Shown piece after piece: positions 36,662-46,448 of a stretch of 49,213 nucleotides of DNA. Source of the DNA: a bacterium (GTDB taxonomy: Bacteria > Armatimonadota > Chthonomonadetes > Chthonomonadales > Chthonomonadaceae); NCBI GenBank assembly GCA_021777995.1, contig JAJYCW010000014.1, positions 1-49,213 of the forward strand, given 5' to 3'. Below the pieces are notes generated by a model. The model saw nothing but the letters and a program-made list of their open reading frames with translations. It ran no database searches and was not told where the DNA came from. Position numbers and translations under genes: made by a program. Within the stretch, counting starts at the first letter, position 1. Every line of letters begins with the position of its first letter.

Positions 36662-38812
36662 CTAGCCTCGCCTGCCGATGAGCCGTGCCAACAGACTTTC
36701 AACCCCTAGAAGGAACATTGCTGCCACAACCAGCGATCTCCAGATTTCTGAACCATACCGAGAAAGTTTTACTGCAGCAGCTAGTTGATTGGGGTTGTTA
36801 ACCACCGTGATACTAGCTGCCTTAACACCTTCCTGTTCAAGAAATGCCTGCGTGTTTGTCATCCTCCTTAGATCCCCTTCACCGGATGGCAGGGTGACAG
36901 CAAAAGCATCACGATAGCCAGGGGCCGTCACCTGGTAAATTCCTGGCATATCCGTATCGCTGTATTGCACGGTAACGCCGTTAGGTCCCAGCACAGTGGG
37001 TATAACAGAATGTCTGCCATCTGGCCGAGTGATCGTGACGCTCCTACCACTAAACGCGATCGGCAACGAGAGTACCGCGGGTGTATCTAGTGCGAGATTA
37101 ACGTGCGACTGTGGCCCTGCGGCTAACGAAGTGACGATCTGGTACAACAGCGGTAGATACGCCCCCCTTGCGGGTAGGTTATTCCATCTTGTGTCCGCGG
37201 TTGAGGCGAAAAGCACCACTTTTCCTAATCCCAATGTGCTTGACACTACCGCCGGTTTTCCATTACTAAATTTCACCAGAACGCGGGGCGCACTGGCAGA
37301 ATCTATGGGGTTCGAAGGAACAAGATTAAAATAGGTGTTGAATGCAGCATCACCAATATTGAGAATAGACGCATCCCGGAAGATGTCAAGCGAGGGGTCA
37401 TCCGTAATGCTCCCACTATCAAGTGTCAGTGGCTGGTCGGGCGATGACGTCATTTTGGCCGTAAGTTTGGCGGGTAGTAACTTTGCGGCGAGTGAATTGA
37501 GCGAGACAGCATTCGTCGCTGGCCCCGGAAAGATTAGTAACCCACCGCCCGCGCTTACGTAATGGATTAGTGCTTGAACCTCGTTTGCGCTTAATGTTGT
37601 AATTCCTGTAATGATTACACAAGAGTAACGGCTGAGGTTGACTGCGCCCAATCGTCCCTCTATAAGGGTGGGGGCAAATATGTGGCTGGTACTATCTGGT
37701 TGCAGCGCGGTGTACAGGTAGAACGACGACGATGAACTGCCGCCAAAAGCAGGTGACATGTCCTGCACCAGTACAGGTATGTTACTACGTGAATGAAGCA
37801 CAAACGAGGCAGAATTGTCCGTTGCAAGGCCGTCAATGGATGCGCTATTTGCAATAGAGATACTACCGGTATGAATTCCTGGCTGTGGTAGGTAGGGCGT
37901 AAATGCAACGGATTGCTTGCCGTAGGCCGGAACTTCGATCGATTGAGGAGCGCCAGGCGGTGCGCCGTCTAGCTGTAACTGCAGGGTAATGTTGCGCGAT
38001 ATCCCGCTATAGTTGCTGATCACCGTTTCTAGGCGGGCTGGCAAGTTTGCTGTAACCAGTTCGCGCGAGGGTGCCCTAAGGTGGAGCGCGAGATTGGGAA
38101 CTTCACTGGTTTGCGACATTGCAGATACCCATACTATGTGGGCAGCTTTTGAGAGCTGCTGCCACACCATCTGCTGCCCAGCCGCACTGGTCATTCCCGA
38201 TTTTTGGTCATCTGTAAAAAAGTATACTTCTTTTACAGGGGCTGCGGCCCCGTGTACCAAAGCGAGCGCGGCACGTGCGCCAGCGGTAAAGTCTGTGCTA
38301 TTGAACGATAACGGGGCGTTCTTAACCTGCGCGTCTGCCATCCTAAGGTCGTAAGTAGGGCTCTCTATTAGCGGCTTTACCGTGTGGTTCATAAGCAGTA
38401 CCGATACAGAGTCTCCGGGTCGAAGAATACGCGTTAGAAGTTGATGCACCGCCTGTTTGGTGGCCGTCCACGCAGTTACTCCGCGTTCGCTGCTTTGCCC
38501 CATGCTGTAGGAATTATCAATGACGATTACGGCATAGACACGGCTGTTTTGTGAAATGATTGGAAGGGATATTGACCGTAATACCGGCCGGGCAAGCGCC
38601 AGTACTACCAGAGCAATAATGGTCATGCGCAAAAGAAGCAGCAAGAGCTCTTCTATGCGCACTCGTCTGCGCAACTTACTTTGAGATTGTCGCAGAAATT
38701 CCATAGCAGCCCATTTTATTACCGGCAGCTTCTGTCGCCGCAGGAGGTGAATGAGCAAGGGAATTGAAATCAGCGCTGCTGCGCCCAAAAGAACGGGGTT
38801 TAAAAACGTCAC
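36662..38812 (-). CDS. BatA-like membrane protein with von Willebrand A domain
   Basis: 716 residues. The BatA N-terminal domain (MTFLNPVLLGAAALISIPLLIHLL, then WAAMEFLRQS) and two membrane helices (about 5-23 and 57-78) precede a VWA domain with the MIDAS motif DNSYS (Asp99, Ser101, Ser103). A long periplasmic portion follows, including a class I glutamine-amidotransferase-like segment near 390-480 (CVIITGITTL, then HYVSAGGGLLIFPG), and a last membrane helix at about 690-710. BatA/B proteins work with MoxR ATPases and DUF58 proteins, as here, in envelope stress or protein maturation. It is the last gene of the four-gene run and starts four bases after the DUF58 gene. Confidence 0.9.
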   Translation of the reverse strand: MTFLNPVLLGAAALISIPLLIHLLRRQKLPVIKWAAMEFLRQSQSKLRRRVRIEELLLLLLRMTIIALVVLALARPVLRSISLPIISQNSRVYAVIVIDNSYSMGQSSERGVTAWTATKQAVHQLLTRILRPGDSVSVLLMNHTVKPLIESPTYDLRMADAQVKNAPLSFNSTDFTAGARAALALVHGAAAPVKEVYFFTDDQKSGMTSAAGQQMVWQQLSKAAHIVWVSAMSQTSEVPNLALHLRAPSRELVTANLPARLETVISNYSGISRNITLQLQLDGAPPGAPQSIEVPAYGKQSVAFTPYLPQPGIHTGSISIANSASIDGLATDNSASFVLHSRSNIPVLVQDMSPAFGGSSSSSFYLYTALQPDSTSHIFAPTLIEGRLGAVNLSRYSCVIITGITTLSANEVQALIHYVSAGGGLLIFPGPATNAVSLNSLAAKLLPAKLTAKMTSSPDQPLTLDSGSITDDPSLDIFRDASILNIGDAAFNTYFNLVPSNPIDSASAPRVLVKFSNGKPAVVSSTLGLGKVVLFASTADTRWNNLPARGAYLPLLYQIVTSLAAGPQSHVNLALDTPAVLSLPIAFSGRSVTITRPDGRHSVIPTVLGPNGVTVQYSDTDMPGIYQVTAPGYRDAFAVTLPSGEGDLRRMTNTQAFLEQEGVKAASITVVNNPNQLAAAVKLSRYGSEIWRSLVVAAMFLLGVESLLARLIGRRG

Positions 38813-38816
38813 GCGG

Positions 38817-39746
38817 TCACCTCGCGCGATTCATACGTGTAGCAAGGTAACGTGCCAACGTTGTATCAACTGGTTCGTCTGTTCGCAGGAGCACGTAATC
38901 CATTCCGAGTTCTCTGCAATCTCGTTTGAGGCCCTCCACAAAAGCGCCAAACGCTGCAAGGTATTCACGGCGAAGTGCGTTTGGTTCGGCGGTAATAGCG
39001 CTTTCAACTTCCATGTCGAGGAATGTGGCCGCGGTTTTGAACGGAAACTCGATCTCATCGCGATCGAGAACATGGAACAACACGACTTCGTGATGCCGAT
39101 GGCGGAAATGCTGAAGGCCTCGCATCACGTCTTCCGGTTGGGTAAAAAAGTCGCTAAAGGCGAGCAGCAGTCCACGCCTCTGCATTCTTTCTGCGAGGTC
39201 ATGCAAGCTGCCGCCGAGGTTCGACTTTGCACTAGGTTTAGCTTTTTCTATTGTTTCCGATATGGTGCGCGTGTGGCCCGGTGTTGAGGAATGGGGTACG
39301 AATTGCTCCACCCCGTCGCCACAAATGGCCAGGGCTACGGCGTCGCGTTGCCGGATGAGGAGTGACGCCAGCGCAACAGAGCAAACCGCAGCGTAGTCTC
39401 GTTTAGAGAGGGCAGACTGCGCTCCGCGATAGTTCATACTTTCGCTTACGTCCAGCAAAACCGTGGCCCGCAGGTTTGTCTCTTCCTCAAACTGCTTAAT
39501 GTGGTATCGATCCGAGCGCGCGTACACCTTCCAGTCTATATGTCGAATCTCATCTCCAGGGACGTAATCACGGTGTTGCGCAAACTCAACGCTGCTTCCA
39601 CGGTGAGGACTTCGGTGCATACCCGAAAGCATTCCGTCTACCACCGTACGGGCGCGTAGTTCTAGCCTGGCGATACGTGCTAGAGTCTGCGGATGCGCGG
39701 CTGAGGAAGGTGTAACAGGTGCTTGTACCCCGTAGGTGTCGGTCAT
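38817..39746 (-). CDS. DUF58 domain protein
   Basis: 309 residues with the DUF58 signature [22 protein letters not shown] at about 57-78 and a VWA-like half with LLDVSESM (metal-site Asp-x-Ser-x-Ser). No membrane helix is seen, so it is a cytoplasmic or peripheral partner. Its ATG overlaps the MoxR stop (ATGA at 39746-39743), a strong sign of coupled translation. DUF58 proteins nearly always accompany MoxR ATPases. Confidence 0.93.
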   Translation of the reverse strand: MTDTYGVQAPVTPSSAAHPQTLARIARLELRARTVVDGMLSGMHRSPHRGSSVEFAQHRDYVPGDEIRHIDWKVYARSDRYHIKQFEEETNLRATVLLDVSESMNYRGAQSALSKRDYAAVCSVALASLLIRQRDAVALAICGDGVEQFVPHSSTPGHTRTISETIEKAKPSAKSNLGGSLHDLAERMQRRGLLLAFSDFFTQPEDVMRGLQHFRHRHHEVVLFHVLDRDEIEFPFKTAATFLDMEVESAITAEPNALRREYLAAFGAFVEGLKRDCRELGMDYVLLRTDEPVDTTLARYLATRMNRAR

Positions 39747-40771
39747 CGGGCAGATTCAGTTGGCCGCGGAAGCGTTTTAAGCAGGCGCTGGACAATTGCG
39801 TCCGTAGTGAGGCCCTCGGCCTCCGCATTGAAGTTCGTAACAATGCGGTGACGTAGAACGGGAAGCGCTATCGCTGCGACGTCCTCTGTAGTCGGGTATG
39901 CACGGCCCTGTAGCGCAGCACGTGCCTTGGCACCCATGACAAGATACTGGGAAGCGCGTGGTCCGGCACCCCAAGCGACACACTCGTTTACAAAATCGGG
40001 CGTACCGGCCTCGCGAGGGCGGGTTGCTCTAACCAGATTTGCAGCATAACGAAATACATGATCGCCAACGGGAATGCGTCTGACCGTTTCCTGCACCGAC
40101 AGGATGTCTTCACCGGTAAGCGTGGTCTCGATATTGGGGTGTTGGCTACCCGTGGTGGCTCGCATAATCTGAAGCTCCTCTTCAGCACTCGGGTAGCCCA
40201 CGACGATCATAAACATAAACCGGTCTAGTTGCGCCTCTGGCAGAGGATAGGTGCCTTCCTGCTCAATTGGGTTCTGAGTTGCAAGTACAAAGAACGGCTC
40301 CGCAAGCACGTGACTTTGACCGCCAACTGTTATTCTGTGTTCCTGCATAGCTTCTAACAAGGCAGCCTGGGTTTTAGGAGGCGTCCGGTTTATTTCGTCC
40401 GCTAAAATCATGTTTGCAAAGAGGGGACCTCTCAAAAAAACAAACTTACGTTCGCGTGTGACGGGATCCTCTTGAATGATTTCTGTGCCGGTAATGTCTG
40501 CGGGCATAAGATCCGGCGTGAATTGTATTCGCTTGAACGAGAGAGAAAGCACCCTGGAAATCGTGCTAACCAGAAGTGTCTTTGCGAGTCCGGGAACACC
40601 TACCAGTATGCAGTGTCCCCTGGAGAAAACTGCCATCAGCAGCTCCTCAATGACAGCATCTTGCCCTATTACGACCTGAGAAATCTCGGATCGCATTCTG
40701 TCATAGGCTGTTTTTAGTTGCTGCAAGCTCTGGATATCATCTTCCGGATTCAGTTTTGGCGCAGATGTCAT
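39743..40771 (-). CDS. MoxR-family AAA+ ATPase
   Basis: 342 residues from the ATG at 40771 ([12 protein letters not shown]). In-frame TTG (40807) and GTG (40795) codons would overlap the upstream gene; GAGAGG lies 12 bases before the ATG, so the start is not certain. AAA+ motifs: Walker A GVPGLAKT, Walker [25 protein letters not shown], sensor 1 [26 protein letters not shown], and the C-terminal lid. MoxR ATPases remodel or activate VWA-domain clients, here the DUF58 and BatA-like products. It starts after the prenyltransferase-repeat gene with a short overlap or a 20-base gap, depending on the start. Confidence 0.93.
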   Translation of the reverse strand: MTSAPKLNPEDDIQSLQQLKTAYDRMRSEISQVVIGQDAVIEELLMAVFSRGHCILVGVPGLAKTLLVSTISRVLSLSFKRIQFTPDLMPADITGTEIIQEDPVTRERKFVFLRGPLFANMILADEINRTPPKTQAALLEAMQEHRITVGGQSHVLAEPFFVLATQNPIEQEGTYPLPEAQLDRFMFMIVVGYPSAEEELQIMRATTGSQHPNIETTLTGEDILSVQETVRRIPVGDHVFRYAANLVRATRPREAGTPDFVNECVAWGAGPRASQYLVMGAKARAALQGRAYPTTEDVAAIALPVLRHRIVTNFNAEAEGLTTDAIVQRLLKTLPRPTESAR

Positions 40772-40791
40772 TCTGTCAGTATTCCTCTCGC

Positions 40792-41925
40792 TCACGGATG
40801 CAGACAATAAGATAATGCGATCAGTGTGTAGCTAGTAACGAGCGATGGCTGGTTCTCCCAGTAACGTGGGTTGCTGTTGAACCAGGAGCCGTCTGGATGC
40901 TGTAGCCTACTTAATTGAAGTTCCAGGTCGGCCTCCCAGTTGTGCTTTACGCCGTGTGTATCCGTAACCGTTCTTTGACCGTAAACAGCAAGCGTTTTTG
41001 CCATAGCGTTGTAGTAATAGTACAGGGCAGTGTTGCCCTCACCAGGGTGATGCGTGACAGTATAATCACCTCTAATCCAGTGCCAGGCTGCCGCAACTCT
41101 GGGATCATTTCGGCTGAGCCCACAGTAGATGTAGCTTTCCATACCTTGGTATGTCATTGCACCCATTGATCGATGACCGCCGGTGACTGTCTTGCTGGTA
41201 CCGTATGGGTCGTAGGTAAATCCACCATCATTCGGCCCGGATTTTGCCCACGCTTGATCATTACTGTCCGTTCGGTTCTGAACCCGTTGAAGAAATATAA
41301 TTGCTCGTTGAAAAACTGGTGCCTGCGACGGTACTCCGGTCTGCTTTAGAGCCTCAAGCGCCGTGGCAAGGTTAGAAACATCGGGATGATCGTCAGGGTC
41401 GCTGCCATAGCCGATACCGCCATAGAGCGGATTAGTCTTAGCCATCCCGTCAACTGCCCCAAATTGCAGGTTTTCAAGATATTTTTGACCACGCGCGATA
41501 ACGGGTTTATACGCCACATCATGAGTCAATGCGAGCGCCATTAACGAGAGGGCCGTGTTATAATTGGGAAGCGCCGTGTTTGGATCGGCGGGATTACATA
41601 TGGAACCATTTCGCTGCTGCCACTTGAGCAGATAGCGTATGCCACGTCGTACCGCTGTATCTTTGTGCGCGGAGTAGCCGTTTCGCTGTAACGCAATGAG
41701 TGCAAGTGCGGTAGTCGCCGGGTAATGAGACCACGATCCGTCTGTCTCCTGAACACGCTTTAAATAGAGAATTCCTCGTTTAACCGCTACTTGAGCCAAC
41801 ATCACGGACCTTGGCGGTTTAGCTGGAACGGCAGCCTTGGCAGAGGGATTGCTGTAGAGTAAAATAACACATCCTACTGCCAGTGGCTTTGCCAAGACCC
41901 TGAGGTAATTCGCATACTGCTTCAT
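40792..41925 (-). CDS. Secreted prenyltransferase/squalene-oxidase repeat protein
   Basis: 377 residues. AAGGAG precedes the ATG. Residues about 12-32 are a signal peptide ([18 protein letters not shown]). The mature protein is an alpha/alpha toroid of prenyltransferase repeats: [30 protein letters not shown].. [30 protein letters not shown]. The DxDD acid of squalene-hopene cyclase is absent, so it is not a cyclase. Similar proteins precede MoxR genes in planctomycete-like genomes; it may bind a peptide or lipid outside the membrane. It is the first gene of the operon 41925 to 36662. Confidence 0.85.
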   Translation of the reverse strand: MKQYANYLRVLAKPLAVGCVILLYSNPSAKAAVPAKPPRSVMLAQVAVKRGILYLKRVQETDGSWSHYPATTALALIALQRNGYSAHKDTAVRRGIRYLLKWQQRNGSICNPADPNTALPNYNTALSLMALALTHDVAYKPVIARGQKYLENLQFGAVDGMAKTNPLYGGIGYGSDPDDHPDVSNLATALEALKQTGVPSQAPVFQRAIIFLQRVQNRTDSNDQAWAKSGPNDGGFTYDPYGTSKTVTGGHRSMGAMTYQGMESYIYCGLSRNDPRVAAAWHWIRGDYTVTHHPGEGNTALYYYYNAMAKTLAVYGQRTVTDTHGVKHNWEADLELQLSRLQHPDGSWFNSNPRYWENQPSLVTSYTLIALSYCLHP

Positions 41926-42319
41926 TTGCTCTCCTTACAACTTTGGCGCATGTTACGGCCTGAGGCTCTCATTGTATGTTGGACGTCCTGCAGCCCGATC
42001 TGTTACGGAATGTGGGTTTATTATTGCTATTTGGAGCTTCACTACTATTGATTCTAGTTCACACCTGCAAAGTCCTGCCACACGCACCAAGCGGACCATC
42101 CTACCAAACTCGCGTTATCAGGATGAACTCATTGTCTTACTTTGCGGCCGCCGCAACGGTGCAACTGCCTGCATCGAAACCTGGACACTCGTGACAACCT
42201 TCCGGCTGAATGTTGACACTTCTATACTCAAACTTGTACAATAACCGCGGATTGGCCGAATAGCTCGACCCAGTTTGCACCAAGGTGCCTGTGTGCAACC
42301 GGCAAGGAACCGTACCACA
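41926..42319. other. 394-base region between divergent prenyltransferase-repeat gene and recG
   Basis: It contains the recG promoter (42213-42242). One short frame at 41976-42194 (72 residues) has a convincing membrane-like stretch (NVGLLLLFGASLLLILVHTC) and a GAGG ten bases upstream, so a small membrane protein is possible, but a second frame overlaps it and the tail is unconvincing. I do not call it as a gene. Confidence 0.4.
42213..42242 (+). promoter_or_regulatory. recG promoter, TTGACA-N18-TACAAT
   Basis: A perfect -35 TTGACA (42213-42218), an 18-base spacer and -10 TACAAT (42237-42242). The spacing and -10 match those of the groESL promoter. Transcription would start near 42249, 70 bases before the recG ATG. 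Confidence 0.82.
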
Positions 42320-44404
42320 ATGCAGCGCGGCGAACTCAATTGTCCGTTACAGTACGTTAAAGGGGTTGGCCCTGGGCTGGCAAAGCCCCTCGAGAAATTG
42401 GGTCTACACACCCTTGGTGATGTACTCTGGCATATCCCGCGCCGGTGGGAAGACCGCAGGACGTTTGTTAGTATTAGAAACATTCGCGCTGCTGAGCCAG
42501 TTACCCTTCGAGGCAGGATAAGAGCGGTTTCCTCTACCAGACCCAAGGGTAAATTAACCATAACCAAAGCCATTTTGGACGATGGAGTCAGCAGTCTATC
42601 TCTCGTATTCTTTAATCAACCTTACGTGGAAAAGGCGTTAGTCGCGGCTTCATCGCAAAATGAAGACGTCATTGTTTACGGCGTGGTGAAGACCGACAAC
42701 CTGTTCGCTTTGGAAATGAACTCGCCGGAATGGGAGGTTGCTGGGCAAGACTCGCTTAGCATGAACCGGATTGTCCCGATATATCCGCTTACTGAAGGCG
42801 TAAGGCAGCGTACATTACGTCGGCTCGTAATGCAGGCACTGGAAGTCGGGAGTGATGAGGTGGCACAGGTAATACCCGATGAGATCCGGCATCGATATCG
42901 CCTTCTTCCCGCAGCGGAAGCCTTTAGGTCTCTCCATTTTCCCGAAGATTGGGAACACCGAGATCACGCCAGGCGCACCCTGGCATTTCAGGAGTTTCTC
43001 ATTATTCAGACGCTCGCGCATTTTCGTCGGCAGCGCCATACCACCGGCAGGCAAGGTATACGAATGCCGGTTGATCTTAAGCGACTGACAGATGAGTTGC
43101 ATGAAATCGTGCCGTTCGAACTCACAGGAGCCCAGCGACGAGCGATTCAGGAGATTGCTGCGGATATTGGCAGCGGACACGCAATGAACCGGCTGGTTCA
43201 AGGGGATGTTGGCAGCGGCAAAACAATTGTCGCCGTGGCCGCCATATTGATGGCTGTGCAGAATGGCTGCCAGGCTGCGCTGATGGCTCCTACCGAGGTA
43301 CTTGCGCAGCAGCATGCGTTTGCGTTACAACAGCTGCTTGAGCCTATAGGCATACCCATTGCGCTCGCAACAGGCAGCATGACAGCGCGGGCCAGGCAGG
43401 CAGCGAGGAACGATCTAGCAAGCGGTCAGGCAAGAGTGGGCGTGGGAACACACGCCCTTATTCAAGAAGATACTCAGTTTGCGAAGTTGGGCATGGTCAT
43501 TATCGATGAACAGCACAGGTTCGGTGTTCTTCAGCGTCAGGCTCTCGGCCTCAAGGGCGACTCACCACACATTCTGGTAATGACGGCTACACCCATTCCT
43601 AGAACCGTTACACTCACGATGTACGGCGATTTGGACAGCACCATTATTGATGAACTTCCACCAGGCAGGCGTCCCGTAATCACGCACTGGCGTACTAACG
43701 AACTCCGCGACCGTGTTTATGACGGGATGAGGCAGATGCTGGACCAGGGGCGTCAGGCTTATGTTGTCTGCTCGCTCATAGAAGAGAGCGAGGCCCTGCA
43801 AGCCAAGAGTGCAATGGAGATGTATGCCCACATGCAAAATGTTGTTTTTCCGGAATATCGTGTGGGGCTTATGCATGGACAGCTTAAGCCCGATGAGAAG
43901 AAAGCAGTGATGGCTCAGTTTAAGGCCCATGAGCTCGATATCCTGGTATCAACCACGGTGATAGAAGTGGGAGTTGATGTCCCTAATGCATCGGTGATGC
44001 TCATTGAGGATGCCGACAGGTTTGGGCTGGCGCAACTCCACCAATTAAGGGGCCGTGTGGGCAGAGGAAAGCACGCCTCGTATTGCATACTGATGGCCAC
44101 TCCTAAATCAGCAGAAGGGCGAGCCCGAATGGAGATCATGACGCACACATCAGATGGATTCAAGATTGCTGATGAGGACCTCAGGCTGCGAGGCCCTGGT
44201 GAGTTTTTTGGTACACGTCAGAGCGGTGCGATGGAACTGAAGGTTGGCGATCTTGCTGCCGATGTCGAGCTAATAGAGCAGTGCAAGGAGGCAGCAGCAG
44301 CAATTGCTGAGCAAGATCCAGATTTGCACCTGCCACAACACCAGGCCCTCAGACATCTGGTGCAAACCGGTCCTCAAAATATAGAATTAGCGAAAGTGGG
44401 GTAA
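42320..44404 (+). CDS. recG: ATP-dependent DNA helicase RecG
   Basis: 694 residues from the ATG at 42320 (MQRGELNCPLQYVKGVGPGLAKPL), the normal RecG start and length; AAGGAA is upstream. A TTG 45 bases earlier would add an unrelated leader. The wedge/OB domain (TLRGRIRAVSS) is followed by superfamily 2 motors: Walker A GDVGSGKT (Lys301), DEQH (396-399), TATPIPRT, and the motif VI region QLHQLRGRVGRG. It remodels stalled replication forks and Holliday junctions. It is the first gene of a run continuing through coaD. Confidence 0.97.
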   Translation: MQRGELNCPLQYVKGVGPGLAKPLEKLGLHTLGDVLWHIPRRWEDRRTFVSIRNIRAAEPVTLRGRIRAVSSTRPKGKLTITKAILDDGVSSLSLVFFNQPYVEKALVAASSQNEDVIVYGVVKTDNLFALEMNSPEWEVAGQDSLSMNRIVPIYPLTEGVRQRTLRRLVMQALEVGSDEVAQVIPDEIRHRYRLLPAAEAFRSLHFPEDWEHRDHARRTLAFQEFLIIQTLAHFRRQRHTTGRQGIRMPVDLKRLTDELHEIVPFELTGAQRRAIQEIAADIGSGHAMNRLVQGDVGSGKTIVAVAAILMAVQNGCQAALMAPTEVLAQQHAFALQQLLEPIGIPIALATGSMTARARQAARNDLASGQARVGVGTHALIQEDTQFAKLGMVIIDEQHRFGVLQRQALGLKGDSPHILVMTATPIPRTVTLTMYGDLDSTIIDELPPGRRPVITHWRTNELRDRVYDGMRQMLDQGRQAYVVCSLIEESEALQAKSAMEMYAHMQNVVFPEYRVGLMHGQLKPDEKKAVMAQFKAHELDILVSTTVIEVGVDVPNASVMLIEDADRFGLAQLHQLRGRVGRGKHASYCILMATPKSAEGRARMEIMTHTSDGFKIADEDLRLRGPGEFFGTRQSGAMELKVGDLAADVELIEQCKEAAAAIAEQDPDLHLPQHQALRHLVQTGPQNIELAKVG

Positions 44405-44406
44405 TC

Positions 44407-44895
44407 GTGGCAATAGCACTTGTTCCTGGAAGTTTTGATCCGGTAACATACGGGCATCTTGACATTATTCGACGAACCAAGGGCCTATTTCAGGATGTTC
44501 GTGTAGTTGTGGCCCGAAATTCCTCAAAATCTTCATTGTTTACTACTGAGGAACGCGTCGAAATGCTTGGAAAACTTTGTGCAGAGATGGACCGAGTCGT
44601 GGTAGACTCTTTCGACGGACTACTGGTAGACTATGCCCGACAACATGGTGCTACCGCGATAGTAAAGGGGTTGCGCTTCGTATCCGATTTCGAATACGAA
44701 CTACAAAGGGCCCTTGCTAACCATCGCCTCAACAGCGAACTTGAGACGGTATTTCTACCAACAGGTCTGCAGTACTCAGATTTAAGTTCGAGTATCGTAA
44801 AAGAAATCGCCCGCCATGGCGGTGCGGTGGAAGGGCTGGTTCCTGAAATTGTCCAACAACGGCTCCGCGCGAAATTTGCGCTCGGAAATGAGTAA
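44407..44895 (+). CDS. coaD: Pantetheine-phosphate adenylyltransferase
   Basis: 162 residues from a GTG two bases after the recG stop. The nucleotidyltransferase motif PGSFDPVTYGH has His17 of T/HxGH; the second, YSDLSSSIVKEIARHGG, matches the ISSTxVRE region. It makes dephospho-CoA from phosphopantetheine and ATP, the fourth step of CoA synthesis. Coupled translation with recG is likely. The next gene overlaps its 3' end. Confidence 0.96.
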   Translation: MAIALVPGSFDPVTYGHLDIIRRTKGLFQDVRVVVARNSSKSSLFTTEERVEMLGKLCAEMDRVVVDSFDGLLVDYARQHGATAIVKGLRFVSDFEYELQRALANHRLNSELETVFLPTGLQYSDLSSSIVKEIARHGGAVEGLVPEIVQQRLRAKFALGNE

Positions 44896-45583
44896 CCATG
44901 AGGATGTTTTGTCGCCAGAGGTAACCCCTGGCGACGTCACCGAACAATTTGCCGTAGTACAATCTGCTCCTGCAGCAGCTCCGAAGCCGAGGTTCGTACC
45001 TCCTACACGTAGCGACGTTGACATACTAAAATTGCTGACCGAGCTGGAGGACCTGGTGGAGTCTACCAGACGTGGCCCAATGGGTATCCTCATTGGGTTT
45101 CCAGAAGACCGGTTCCATACGGTGCTGCTCAAAATACGTGCGAACTTGCCAGAAGAGATGAAACGCGCATCAGCGTTGGCTCGGGAACAGGAAGAGCTTC
45201 TGGAACGAGTACGAGACGAGTCCTCGGCGGTGCTCATGGAAACACATGACGCCGCGGTTAAAGAGTTGGAACGCTGCCGTGCCGATGCAGAGGCGAAGAG
45301 TCGTGAGATAATAGAAGCCGGCAGAGCCGAGGCTGCGATTATTGTGGAATCCGCCCGAACGCGTAGCGAAGAGATGGTGTCTTCCAGCGAAATTGTTCAG
45401 CGTGCAATGGTTATTGCAGATAACGTTCGCGCTGCTGCCGACAATGATGCCAATGCCGTAAGAATGGGTGCGGACGAATATGCGCGGACGGTCCTGGATA
45501 ATCTCGACGGAGTTCTTGCTAAAGCACTTAATCAGATTCAACGTGGACGCGATCTGTTAGAGCAGAACCTTTCGTCGAAATAA
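44888..45583 (+). CDS. Coiled-coil protein, DivIVA/ATPase-subunit-like, unknown function
   Basis: 231 residues from an ATG at 44888 (MSNHEDVLSPE), overlapping the coaD stop by eight bases; a longer frame from 44816 would lie wholly within coaD. After a disordered Pro/Ala N-terminus, SDVDILKLLTELEDLVESTRR resembles the start of DivIVA-like or SepF-like scaffolds, then a long Glu/Arg/Ala-rich coiled coil (about 85-215), with repeated AEAKSREIIEAGRAEAAIIVE as in ATP-synthase b/V-ATPase H subunits. There is no membrane helix. It may be a polar scaffold; position in coaD-DUF177 gene order recurs in related phyla. Confidence 0.75.
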   Translation: MSNHEDVLSPEVTPGDVTEQFAVVQSAPAAAPKPRFVPPTRSDVDILKLLTELEDLVESTRRGPMGILIGFPEDRFHTVLLKIRANLPEEMKRASALAREQEELLERVRDESSAVLMETHDAAVKELERCRADAEAKSREIIEAGRAEAAIIVESARTRSEEMVSSSEIVQRAMVIADNVRAAADNDANAVRMGADEYARTVLDNLDGVLAKALNQIQRGRDLLEQNLSSK

Positions 45584-45602
45584 CAGATACCAAGAGACCA
45601 AC

Positions 45603-46166
45603 ATGCGTTTAGATTTAACAGAGATTTTGCTGGATCCAGGCAGGTCGGCGTCATACACCATTGACGAGCCCGCTCTGGTTGATGAGAACCTTGAGTGCAC
45701 CGCTAAGGTGACTGGAAAACTCACCTTCACCAATGCCGGTGAGGCATTACTGGTTAAGGGAAAAGGATCTACGACTGTTGCTCTCGTATGCAGCCGGTGC
45801 GCAGATTACTTTGAGCAGCCGGTTGTATTAGACATCGATGAGCAGTTTGAGCTGGAAACTCAGTCCAAAGGTGCTCATAGCCTGCCAACTATTAGGGTAG
45901 TAGAAGAAGATGAAAGCCCAGTTGCGGGTAAAATGTTCGATGGAATGTTGTTTGATCTTACAGAATTGCTACGCCAATATATTCTTTTAGACGAACCAAC
46001 ACGCCCATTGCCGCCGTGGGAAAACGATCGGTGCTCTCATTGCCATAGAACAGCCAGCGAAGTTTTAAGCCGTGTGCAAGAAAACGAGCAGGATGCCTCT
46101 TCTGGCAACAATGCACTCTCAGGCCTAAAAAGTCTGCTTCAACAGCGGGACGATGATACCGACTAG
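45603..46166 (+). CDS. yceD: DUF177 (YceD-type) protein
   Basis: 187 residues with the DUF177 pattern: the N-terminal LTEILLDPGRSASYTI, the CSRC motif (about residues 62-65) before DIDEQFELE, and the C-terminal DLTELLRQYILLDEPTRPLPPW. A second CxxC (CSHC) appears near 141. DUF177 genes lie upstream of rpmF in most bacteria; the product is linked to 23S rRNA maturation. It lies 19 bases after the coiled-coil gene. The ribosome site is weak (AAGAGA). Confidence 0.92.
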   Translation: MRLDLTEILLDPGRSASYTIDEPALVDENLECTAKVTGKLTFTNAGEALLVKGKGSTTVALVCSRCADYFEQPVVLDIDEQFELETQSKGAHSLPTIRVVEEDESPVAGKMFDGMLFDLTELLRQYILLDEPTRPLPPWENDRCSHCHRTASEVLSRVQENEQDASSGNNALSGLKSLLQQRDDDTD

Positions 46167-46244
46167 ACTTTACAGGTCGAACTCTGAAATCAAACTGAAA
46201 TTTGCCGGTACAATGCCGGCGATTAACTATGGAGATAATAACCA

Positions 46245-46448
46245 ATGCCATTACCGAAACGCCGACACAGTAATCAGCGAACGCGCAAACGCCGTACACA
46301 TTACAAGCTTTCACATCATCCCGCCATCGTGCCTAGCTTCGAAAGCCCGGGCGGCGTCTCACTCCTGCACCATGTAGACCAGGCAACAGGCCGCTACAAG
46401 GGAAGACAGGTATTTGATATGCAGGAAGATAGTGCTGCAGGACAGTGA
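46245..46448 (+). CDS. rpmF: Ribosomal protein bL32, cysteine-free form
   Basis: 67 residues: MPLPKRRHSNQRTRKRRTHY start, then a bL32 core ending RYKGRQVF. The four zinc-binding cysteines found in most bL32 proteins are all absent (no Cys in the whole chain), so it is a C-minus type that needs no zinc. GGAG is ten bases before the ATG. Its last codon overlaps the plsX start (GTGA), so the two are translationally coupled. It is part of the large ribosomal subunit. Confidence 0.93.
   Translation: MPLPKRRHSNQRTRKRRTHYKLSHHPAIVPSFESPGGVSLLHHVDQATGRYKGRQVFDMQEDSAAGQ

Noticed and set aside
40792-41925. Squalene-hopene cyclase
   Set aside because: The repeats fit the toroid fold, but the protein is too short, has a signal peptide and lacks the DxDD catalytic motif.
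41972-42244. 90-codon frame upstream of recG
   Set aside because: It runs through the TTGACA-N18-TACAAT promoter and overlaps another short frame; only the 41976-42194 frame has a membrane-like stretch and even that is uncertain.
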